A stretch of DNA of 64,000 bases. It comes from Duganella sp. BJB480. GTDB taxonomy: Bacteria; Pseudomonadota; Gammaproteobacteria; Burkholderiales; Burkholderiaceae_D. Positions 8,694 through 15,447 of the stretch are shown here, one piece after another (the first letter of the stretch is position 1; every line of letters begins with the position of its first letter). The notes beneath the pieces are model-generated. The model searched no databases, was not told where the DNA came from, and saw only the letters and a program-made list of their open reading frames with translations. The stretch is from assembly GCA_003416985.1 (NCBI GenBank), contig QVIN01000005.1:496001-560000 (forward strand), read 5' to 3'. A program made the position numbers and the translations under genes.

Positions 8694-9719
8694 ATGACAG
8701 CTCAGTCCCTCCAAACGCCTCCCTCCCTGACCACTGCTTTCGCAAGTGGCCCGCGTCTGCTGGCGGACATCGGCGGCACCAACGCGCGCTTTGCGCTGGA
8801 AACCGCCCCGGGCAAGATTGAGGCGATCGAAGTACTGGCTTGCGCCGCGTATCCGACCTTGGCCGCCGCCCTGGTCGCCTACCTGGCCTCGCCGACCGTC
8901 ACCCAGGCCGGCGTCACCGGTATCCGGAACGGCGCGATCGCTATCGCCAATCCGGTCACCGGCGACATGGTGCGCATGACCAACCACCACTGGGAATTCT
9001 CGATCGAAGCGCTGCGCCGCGAAGTCAATTTCGACACGCTGGTCGTGGTCAACGACTTCACCGCGCTGGCCAGCTCGCTGCCGCAGCTGTCGGCCGCCCA
9101 GAAGCACCAGGTGGGCGGTGGCACGGCCATCGCCGGCACGCCGCTGGGCCTGATCGGCGCCGGCACCGGCCTCGGCGTCTCGGGCCTGATCCCGGGCAAG
9201 GACGGCTGGACCGCGCTGCTGAGCGAGGGCGGCCACGTCACCTTCTCGCCGGCCACCCCGACCGAAGTCGCCATCCTGCAATACGCATGGAAGGAATTCG
9301 AACACGTCTCCGCCGAGCGCCTGATGTCCGGCGCCGGCATCGAGCTGATCTACCGCGCGCTGGCCGACCATACCGACATGCCGGCCGAAAAGCTGAGCGC
9401 CGCCGAGATCTCGCGCCGCGCGCTGGCCGGCGAGTGCACGCTGTGCGACGAAGTCATCGAAGCGTTCTGCTGCATGCTGGGCACCATCGCCGGCAACATC
9501 GCCGTTACGCTTGGCGCGCAGGGCGGCATCTATATCGGCGGCGGCATCGTCCCGCGCCTGGGCGCGCGCTTCGACCGCTCCGGCTTCCGCGCCCGCTTCG
9601 AATCCAAGGGCCGCTTCAACAAATATCTGTCCGCCGTGCCGACCTGGGTGATCACGGCGGAATACCCGGCGTTCGTAGGTGTTTCGGCAATCTTGTCGGA
9701 AAGACTTGCTGCCGCGTAA
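8694..9719 (+). CDS. glk: Glucokinase
   Basis: ATP-dependent phosphorylation of glucose to glucose 6-phosphate in the cytoplasm. The 341-residue protein has the nucleotide-binding motif LLADIGGTNARFALE near residues 20-34, the catalytic-site region VVNDFTALA, the GAGTGLGVSGLI loop, LLSEGGHVTFSP and the closing YIGGGIVPR motif. This places it in the bacterial Glk family rather than the ROK group. The start at 8694 is about 20 residues ahead of the first conserved motif. It stands alone between two terminators, with sugar-type operators upstream, so control by sugar availability is likely. Confidence 0.93.
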   Translation: MTAQSLQTPPSLTTAFASGPRLLADIGGTNARFALETAPGKIEAIEVLACAAYPTLAAALVAYLASPTVTQAGVTGIRNGAIAIANPVTGDMVRMTNHHWEFSIEALRREVNFDTLVVVNDFTALASSLPQLSAAQKHQVGGGTAIAGTPLGLIGAGTGLGVSGLIPGKDGWTALLSEGGHVTFSPATPTEVAILQYAWKEFEHVSAERLMSGAGIELIYRALADHTDMPAEKLSAAEISRRALAGECTLCDEVIEAFCCMLGTIAGNIAVTLGAQGGIYIGGGIVPRLGARFDRSGFRARFESKGRFNKYLSAVPTWVITAEYPAFVGVSAILSERLAAA

Positions 9720-9728
9720 GGCAAGTTA

Positions 9729-9757
9729 CATTTCGATGACGTCGAAATGCGCTTTTT
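9729..9757 (+). terminator. Probable terminator after glucokinase
   Basis: An 8-bp perfect inverted repeat (CATTTCGA/TCGAAATG, 5-nt loop, 9729-9749) is followed by CGCTTTTT. The stem is not GC-rich, so strength is moderate. Confidence 0.55.
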
Positions 9758-10029
9758 GCCGTTTTATCAGGTACAATTCGGCTTGTTGGATGAAACGTCT
9801 CTGCTCGGTCATGCCCGAAAGCCACGCTCCCCGAGGTCGTTTCACGTAAAAGGTGAGGGCCTCGGCCATTGCCGGCATGTCTCTCTCTCCCGCCTGGCGC
9901 ACATCGGCCCGGGCGTCGGAAAAACAGCTTCAGCGAGTATTCCAGCTGCCAGCGCCATGGGTGCCGGCCATTGCCTCACTGAATGTGATTGAATTCTTTC
10001 TTGCATAAAAATGCAACCACAAGATTGCT
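9758..10029 (+). other. scpB upstream region with a possible structured leader
   Basis: This 270-bp stretch has no convincing gene. A TACAAT hexamer at about 9771 could be a -10 box without a good -35. Downstream, nested complementary segments could fold: CATGCC 9810-9815 with GGCATG 9874-9879, CCGAGG 9831-9836 with CCTCGG 9860-9865, and TCAC/GTGA inside. A 43-codon open frame at 9877-10008 lacks a convincing ribosome site. In many bacteria scpA precedes scpB; it does not here. Confidence 0.35.
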
Positions 10030-10809
10030 ATGGATACAGCTGAGGCTAAAAGAGTCCTCGAAACCGCTTTGCTATGCGCTCGTGAGCCATTGTCGATCCA
10101 CAGTCTGAAGAAGCTGTTTGTCGAAGTGGACGACCAGGACAGGCCGCGCGGTCCCGGAGTCGGTTCCGATACGATCAAGGAATTGCTCGAAGAATTAAGG
10201 CTGGACTGGGCCGGCAAGGGTGTTGAAGTGATCAGCCTGTCGACCGGCTGGCGCTTCCAGAGCCGCCCCGAGATGAAGTTGTATCTCGACCGCCTGAATC
10301 CGGAAAAGCCGCTCAGGTACTCGCGGGCGACCTTGGAAACGCTGGCGATCATCGCCTACCGGCAGCCGGTCACCCGGGGCGACATTGAGGAAATACGCGG
10401 CGTAGCCGTCAATTCGCAGACGATCAAGATGCTGGAGGACCGTGGCTGGGTGGACGCCATCGGTTACCGCGACGTCGTCGGCCGCCCGGCTTTGCTGGGC
10501 ACGACCAAGCAGTTTTTGGATGATTTGGGTTTGAATTCGCTGTCCCAGCTGCCTCCTTTGCAGCAAATCAGCGACTCGCAGGGCGGCGGACCGGACATGG
10601 AAGCGCTGGAAGCGGCCCTGCAGGAGAACTTTGACAAGGCGGCGCAGCAAGCCGCGCAACAACCAGATGGTACGGAGAGCGAGTTGCCAGCGGCCCCAGC
10701 AGAAGCCGCGACTAGCCCGGAAGCCGGCCAGGAAGCACAAACACAATCCGCGCCCGATGTAACGGTTGACGCTGAGCACAACCAAGAAACGAACAATGAA
10801 CAATCCTAA
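10030..10809 (+). CDS. scpB: Segregation and condensation protein B
   Basis: Subunit of the SMC-ScpA-ScpB complex that compacts and segregates the chromosome; its winged-helix domains bind the kleisin ScpA. The 259-residue protein shows the family core KRVLETALLCAREPLS at the N-terminus and LAIIAYRQPVTRGDIEEIRG with RALLGTTKQF-like GRPALLGTTKQFLDDLGL in the second winged helix. Residues about 185-259 form an acidic Ala/Gln-rich tail. The 3' end overlaps rluB, whose ATG at 10796 lies in another frame, suggesting co-expression. Confidence 0.93.
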   Translation: MDTAEAKRVLETALLCAREPLSIHSLKKLFVEVDDQDRPRGPGVGSDTIKELLEELRLDWAGKGVEVISLSTGWRFQSRPEMKLYLDRLNPEKPLRYSRATLETLAIIAYRQPVTRGDIEEIRGVAVNSQTIKMLEDRGWVDAIGYRDVVGRPALLGTTKQFLDDLGLNSLSQLPPLQQISDSQGGGPDMEALEAALQENFDKAAQQAAQQPDGTESELPAAPAEAATSPEAGQEAQTQSAPDVTVDAEHNQETNNEQS

Positions 10810-12991
10810 TTCCCCAGAGACAGTCAACGACGTAGCGCCGGCCGAAGCGCCAGCCAAGCCTAAACGCCGTACCAAGGCCCAGATCGAGGCCGATACCGCA
10901 GCAGCGGCAGCCGGCGACGCGACGGTCGCCGCCAAGCCCAAGCGCAAGACGAAGGCCGACGCCGAAGTCGTCGCCGCCGCCGATGCACCGGCCCCGGTGA
11001 AAAAGCCGCGCGCCAAGCCGGCCGCCAAGTCCGCTGAAGCCGCCGAAGCCGCGCCGCAAGCCGTCGCGCCGGCACCGGCCGAAGCACCAGTCAAGGCGCC
11101 ACGCGCCAAGAAGCCAGCCGCCGTTGAAGCCGCGCCGGCAGAGCAAGCGGCACCAGCAGCCCTGGCAGTTGAAGCGCAAGCCGCTCCTGCCGAAGGCGAA
11201 CGCGCAGCACGCGGCCCGCGCGGTCCGCGTGGCCCGCGCCAGATGCGCGAACAGCGTGCCGTGCGCGAAGCGATGATGCCGCGTCCTGAACCTGTCGCAG
11301 CGGTCGAGGGCGAAGCCGCCCCGGCGGTGGAAGGCGCGGCGCCAGCCGAGGGCGGCAAGCCACGCCACGAGCGCGGCCCACGTCCTGACGGCCAGCGCAA
11401 CGGAAAGAACACCAAAGGCAAGAACGGCAAGCCGCAGCGCGGCCAGAACGCCGGCGGCGCCAAGCTCAACGACGCGGACGCCGCATTCTCCTACGTCACC
11501 TCGGACGCCTTCGACAGCGACGAGCCGGCCAAGGGCCGCCACGCCGCGCCGAAAGTGGTGCGCCGCGACCTGACCTCGGACGACGACGCGCCCAAGCTGC
11601 ACAAGGTCCTGGCCGAAGCCGGCCTGGGCTCGCGCCGCGACATGGAAGACCTGATCGTTGCCGGCCGCGTGTCGGTCAACGGCGAGCCGGCCCATATCGG
11701 CCAGCGCATCCTGCCGACCGACGCCGTGCGCCTGAACGGCAAGCTGATCCAGCGCCGCGTCAGCAAGAAGCCGCCACGCGTGCTGGTGTACCACAAGCCC
11801 GCCGGCGAAATCGTCTCGATGGACGATCCGGAAGGCCGTCCGTCGGTGTTCGACCGCCTGCCGACCATGAAGGCCGGCAAATGGCTGGCCGTCGGCCGCC
11901 TGGACTTCAACACCGAAGGCCTGCTGTTGTTCACCACGTCCGGTGACCTGGCCAACCGCCTGATGCACCCGCGCTATCACATCGACCGCGAATACGCCGT
12001 GCGTACGCTGGGCGTGCTGGAAGAGGGCATGCGTCAGAAGCTGTTGGCCGGCGTCGAGCTGGAAGACGGCCTGGCGCAGTTCTCCAAGATCGCCGACGGT
12101 GGCGGCGAGGGTATCAACAAGTGGTACCGCGTGATCATCGGCGAAGGCCGTAACCGCGAGGTGCGCCGCATGTTCGAAGCGATCGGCCTGACCGTGTCGC
12201 GCCTGATCCGTACCCGCTACGGCGCGATGACCTTGCCAAGCAGCCTGAAGCGTGGCCGTTGGGAGGAGTTGGAGGAGAACACCGTGCGCGACATGCTGAG
12301 CGCCTACGGTGTCGAGAAGAAAGGCGGCGACGCGCCTGCACCGCGCGGCAAGGGTCCGCAGGCGCAGCAGCAGGCCAAGCCGGCCCAGAACAAGGGGCCG
12401 GAAAAGCGTCCGCAGCGCGGCCGTGGCGCCGAGCGCGACGACCGCGATTTCGACGATGACGACGAGGACGATCACGACGAACCGAACTTCAACCGCGCCG
12501 ACGTCAGCAATGACAACGTGATGCCGTTTGCCAAGGCCCCGCGCGGCAATGGCCGTGGCCAAGGTGGTTTTGGTGGCGGCCAGGGCCGTCCAGGCGGCAA
12601 TGGCCAGGGACGCCCGGGCGGCGCCCAGGGCAGCGGCCGTCCAGGCGGCAACGGCCAGGGCCGTCCGGCCGGTGGCGCGCAGACTTCGGGTCGTCCGGGT
12701 GGCCGTCCGCAAGGCATCGGCGGTTACGCCGGCGGCCGTCCGCTGGGCGAAGGCCCGGCGCGTCCGCAGGGCCAGGGCCCGCGTCCGCAGGGGCAGGGAC
12801 GCGGCCAGGGTGGACAAGGCGGGCAAGGTCAGGGCGGCGGTCAATCGGCCAAAGGCCCGAGCCGTGGTCCGCGCCAGCCGGATCCGCTGCAGACCACTTT
12901 TGGTTTCGGCAACGCCAGCGCGCCGCGCCGCAACCAGCCGCCGCGCGGCGGCGCCATCGACCATGGCATGCCGCGCCGCCGCAAAGGATAA
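10796..12991 (+). CDS. rluB: 23S rRNA pseudouridine synthase RluB with long low-complexity ends
   Basis: Converts a uridine in helix 89 of 23S rRNA (U2605 in E. coli) to pseudouridine. The catalytic core is in the middle of a 731-residue chain: an S4 RNA-binding domain (KLHKVLAEAGLGSRRDMEDL, near residue 266) and the synthase motif GRLDFNTEGLLLFT with the catalytic Asp near residue 369. E. coli RluB is about 290 residues. Here about 260 residues of Lys/Ala/Pro-rich sequence precede the core. A Gly/Arg/Gln/Pro-rich tail of about 200 residues follows, with repeats of the type GGNGQGRPGG, preceded by a very acidic patch. Such tails probably bind RNA non-specifically. The start at 10796 is inside the end of scpB; an upstream in-frame ATG at 10766 is less likely. 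Confidence 0.9.
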   Translation: MNNPNSPETVNDVAPAEAPAKPKRRTKAQIEADTAAAAAGDATVAAKPKRKTKADAEVVAAADAPAPVKKPRAKPAAKSAEAAEAAPQAVAPAPAEAPVKAPRAKKPAAVEAAPAEQAAPAALAVEAQAAPAEGERAARGPRGPRGPRQMREQRAVREAMMPRPEPVAAVEGEAAPAVEGAAPAEGGKPRHERGPRPDGQRNGKNTKGKNGKPQRGQNAGGAKLNDADAAFSYVTSDAFDSDEPAKGRHAAPKVVRRDLTSDDDAPKLHKVLAEAGLGSRRDMEDLIVAGRVSVNGEPAHIGQRILPTDAVRLNGKLIQRRVSKKPPRVLVYHKPAGEIVSMDDPEGRPSVFDRLPTMKAGKWLAVGRLDFNTEGLLLFTTSGDLANRLMHPRYHIDREYAVRTLGVLEEGMRQKLLAGVELEDGLAQFSKIADGGGEGINKWYRVIIGEGRNREVRRMFEAIGLTVSRLIRTRYGAMTLPSSLKRGRWEELEENTVRDMLSAYGVEKKGGDAPAPRGKGPQAQQQAKPAQNKGPEKRPQRGRGAERDDRDFDDDDEDDHDEPNFNRADVSNDNVMPFAKAPRGNGRGQGGFGGGQGRPGGNGQGRPGGAQGSGRPGGNGQGRPAGGAQTSGRPGGRPQGIGGYAGGRPLGEGPARPQGQGPRPQGQGRGQGGQGGQGQGGGQSAKGPSRGPRQPDPLQTTFGFGNASAPRRNQPPRGGAIDHGMPRRRKG

Positions 12992-13011
12992 TCGCACGCC
13001 GAGCACCCGTC

Positions 13012-13082
13012 ATTCCCGCGAAAGCGGGAATCCATGCTGCGCTGCCTGGCTTGCTCGGCATGGACTCCCGCCTTCGCGGGAG
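13012..13082. repeat. REP-like paired hairpins
   Basis: Two hairpins face each other: ATTCCCGC-GAAA-GCGGGAAT (13012-13031) and CTCCCGC-CTTC-GCGGGAG (13065-13082). They are joined by a spacer whose ends TCCATG and CATGGA are also complementary, so the whole unit is a larger imperfect inverted repeat. This is the common intergenic 'cattcccgcgaaagcgggaat' type of repeat of proteobacteria. It may also end rluB transcription. Confidence 0.75.
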
Positions 13083-13159
13083 AGACGGCAGCCCCCTGTT
13101 TCCGGGGCTTCTGGCCTTTTATGAACTGTTGTAAGCCTGCTTTTCCGCGCCATGCGGCA

Positions 13160-13188
13160 TTGCAGCGCAGTTCATATAAGGTTATAAT
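13160..13188 (+). promoter_or_regulatory. Sigma-70 promoter of the rimP-nusA-infB operon
   Basis: TTGCAG at 13160-13165 and a perfect TATAAT at 13183-13188 are separated by 17 bp. Transcription would start near 13195, giving a leader of about 155 nt before rimP. Confidence 0.75.
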
Positions 13189-13237
13189 AACCAGCCTAGT
13201 AAAAGTTCTTCACGGGGTAGTCCCCTGAGAATGCTTT

Positions 13238-13286
13238 CATCTGGCTAGGTATTACAAGAAGATGGGCAGATGCCCATTTTTTTTTT
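13238..13286 (+). terminator. Attenuator-like terminator/antiterminator in the rimP leader
   Basis: ATGGGC (13262-13267), loop AGAT and GCCCAT (13272-13277) form a hairpin followed by nine T residues: an intrinsic terminator between the promoter and rimP. CATCTG at 13238-13243 is complementary to CAGATG at 13267-13272, which overlaps both arms of that hairpin, so an alternative antiterminator fold is possible. A smaller GGGG-TAGT-CCCC hairpin lies at 13214-13225. Leaders with a terminator before rimP are known in gammaproteobacteria (Rfam 'rimP leader'). Confidence 0.6.
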
Positions 13287-13350
13287 GGTGAACCGTTTTG
13301 AACGGTCTGTTTTTGCCAAGTTGAAAACAGGCCTTGATCTGGAGAATTTC

Positions 13351-13839
13351 TTGCAGCTGCCGGAATTAATTGAAAAGACCGTTACCGGTCTGGGCTATGA
13401 GCTGGTTGATGTCGAACGGGCCGAGCGCGGACTGCTGCGCGTCTTTATCGATTTCAGCGCAGCCGACGCCGAAGAAAAAGGCCCGATTACCGTAGAGGAT
13501 TGCGCTACGGTCAGCCACCAGCTGTCGCACGTGCTGACGGTCGAGAACGTGAACTACGAGCGTCTCGAAATCTCGTCGCCAGGGCTGGATCGCCCGGTGC
13601 GCAAGCTGGAAGATTTCGTGCGTTTTGCCGGTTGCGAAGCAATCGTCAAACTGCGCACCGCAATGCCGGGTACGAACAACCGGAAGTCGTTCCAGGGCGT
13701 TCTGCAAGAACCCCAGGGCGACAATTTGTCGTTGGAATTTGAAAGCAATGATGGTCCGGCGCTGTTGGAGTTTACGCTCGCCGATGTGGATAAGGCACGC
13801 TTGGTGCCACAGGTGGATTTTAAGGGACGCAAAGCATGA
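13351..13839 (+). CDS. rimP: Ribosome maturation factor RimP
   Basis: Needed for 30S subunit maturation. The protein has the RimP fold signatures LPELIEKTVTGLGYELVDVE, the LRVFID strand, LEISSPGLDRP and a C-terminal SH3-like domain ending VPQVDFKGRK. I place the start at the TTG at 13351, after GGAG with a 6-nt spacer; this gives 162 residues, near the family's usual 150-165. The longer in-frame ATG at 13270 lies inside the leader terminator hairpin and its T run, and would add a nonsense N-terminus. The stop overlaps nusA (ATGA). Confidence 0.9.
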   Translation: MQLPELIEKTVTGLGYELVDVERAERGLLRVFIDFSAADAEEKGPITVEDCATVSHQLSHVLTVENVNYERLEISSPGLDRPVRKLEDFVRFAGCEAIVKLRTAMPGTNNRKSFQGVLQEPQGDNLSLEFESNDGPALLEFTLADVDKARLVPQVDFKGRKA

Positions 13840-15401
13840 GTCGCGAAGTTTTGTTATTGGTAGACGCGCTGGCGCGTGAAAAGAACGTCGATAAGGATGT
13901 GGTTTTCGGCGCGCTGGAATTCGCGTTGGCGCAAGCCACGAAGAAACGCTATGAAGGTGAAGTGGATATTCGCGTTTCGATCGACCGCGAGTCGGGTGAG
14001 TTCGAATCCTTCCGCCGCTGGCACGTCGTGCCCGACGAGGCCGGCCTGCAACTGCCGGACCAGGAAATCCTGCACTTCGAAGCCAAGGAACAGATTCCGG
14101 ACATCGAAGTGGACGACCACATCGAAGAGCCTATCGAATCCGTCGAATTCGGCCGCCGCTTTGCGCAAGACACCAAACAGGTCGTCCTGCAGCGCGTGCG
14201 CGACGCCGAGCGCGAACAGATCCTGGTGGACTTCCTGGAACGCGGCGACTCGCTGGTCACCGGCACCATCAAGCGCATGGAACGCGGCGACGCGATCGTC
14301 GAGTCGGGCAAGATCGAAGCCCGCCTGCCACGCGACCAGATGATCCCGAAAGAGAACCTGCGTATCGGCGACCGCGTCCGCGCCTTCATCCTGCGCATCG
14401 ACCGCAACATGCGCGGCCCGCAGGTGATCCTGTCGCGCACCGCGCCAGAGTTCATCATGAAGCTGTTCGAACTGGAAGTGCCGGAAATCGAGCAAGGCAT
14501 GCTGGAAATTAAATCGGCGGCGCGCGACGCCGGCGTGCGCGCCAAGATCGCTGTCTACACGGCCGACAAGCGCATCGACCCGATCGGCACCTGCGTCGGC
14601 ATGCGCGGTTCGCGCGTGCAGGCCGTGACCGGCGAACTGGGCGGCGAACGCGTCGACATCGTGCTGTGGTCCGAAGATCCGGCGCAGTTCGTCATCGGCG
14701 CGCTGGCCCCGGCCAACGTCTCGTCGATCATGGTCGACGAAGAGAAGCACGCGATGGACGTCGTGGTCGACGAGGAAAACCTGGCGATCGCCATCGGCCG
14801 CTCCGGCCAGAACGTGCGCCTCGCTTCCGACCTGACCGGCTGGAAGATCAACATCATGACGGCCGAGGAATCGGCCGACAAGGCAGCCCAGGAAACCGCA
14901 GCGGTGCGCGCACTGTTCATGGAAAAACTGGACGTCGACCAGGAAGTCGCCGACATCCTGGTGGAAGAGGGCTTTGCCAGCCTGGAAGAAATCGCCTACG
15001 TGCCGATCTCCGAAATGCTGGAAATCGAATCGTTCGACGAAGATACCGTCAACGAACTGCGCACCCGCGCCCGTGACGCCCTGGTCACCGAAGCGATCGC
15101 TTCGGAAGAAGGCCTGGAAGGCATGGACGAGGCGCTGGTCGGTCTGGAGGGCATGGACCGCATCACCGCCGGCAAGCTGGGCCTGGCTGGTATCAAGACT
15201 GTAGAAGCATTTGCTGCACTGGCCTACGACGAATTTGGCGCCATCCTGGCCCTGTCCGCCGACCGTGCACGAGAACTGATTAAGAGTGAATTTGAAGATG
15301 TGACCGACGATGAGATGAAGTTGGTTGACTCAAAGTACGACGATCGTGCCAAAGGCTTGCAAGCCAAGGCATGGAGTCTTGCCGAATCCGCAAAGGCTTA
15401 A
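13836..15401 (+). CDS. nusA: Transcription termination/antitermination factor NusA
   Basis: Binds RNA polymerase and nascent RNA, controlling pausing, termination and antitermination. The 521-residue protein has the RNAP-binding N-domain (MSREVLLLVDALAREKNVDK), an S1 domain (about 135-200, LVTGTIKRMERGDAIV), two KH domains (DPIGTCVGMRGSRVQAVTGE and LAIAIGRSGQNVRLASDL), and two C-terminal acidic repeats. The repeats are VEEGFASLEEIAYVP and MDRITAGKLGLAGIKTVEAF, as in gammaproteobacterial NusA. It sits in the conserved rimP-nusA-infB order. Confidence 0.97.
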   Translation: MSREVLLLVDALAREKNVDKDVVFGALEFALAQATKKRYEGEVDIRVSIDRESGEFESFRRWHVVPDEAGLQLPDQEILHFEAKEQIPDIEVDDHIEEPIESVEFGRRFAQDTKQVVLQRVRDAEREQILVDFLERGDSLVTGTIKRMERGDAIVESGKIEARLPRDQMIPKENLRIGDRVRAFILRIDRNMRGPQVILSRTAPEFIMKLFELEVPEIEQGMLEIKSAARDAGVRAKIAVYTADKRIDPIGTCVGMRGSRVQAVTGELGGERVDIVLWSEDPAQFVIGALAPANVSSIMVDEEKHAMDVVVDEENLAIAIGRSGQNVRLASDLTGWKINIMTAEESADKAAQETAAVRALFMEKLDVDQEVADILVEEGFASLEEIAYVPISEMLEIESFDEDTVNELRTRARDALVTEAIASEEGLEGMDEALVGLEGMDRITAGKLGLAGIKTVEAFAALAYDEFGAILALSADRARELIKSEFEDVTDDEMKLVDSKYDDRAKGLQAKAWSLAESAKA

Positions 15402-15447
15402 TTTGAGTATCTTTATCATCTCCGCGACACATAGAAAAGAGGACTGA

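Noticed and set aside
9877..10008. 43-codon open frame before scpB
   Set aside because: No convincing ribosome site and no recognised family; the DNA is better explained as leader sequence.
10712..13006. 764-codon reverse frame opposite rluB
   Set aside because: It is antisense to the well-supported RluB core and consists of Ala/Arg/Gly-rich sequence from GC-biased codons; no domain or ribosome site.
13270..13350. Upstream ATG start for rimP
   Set aside because: The ATG lies inside the terminator hairpin and its T run; the extra 27 residues do not resemble RimP. The TTG at 13351 has a proper ribosome site.
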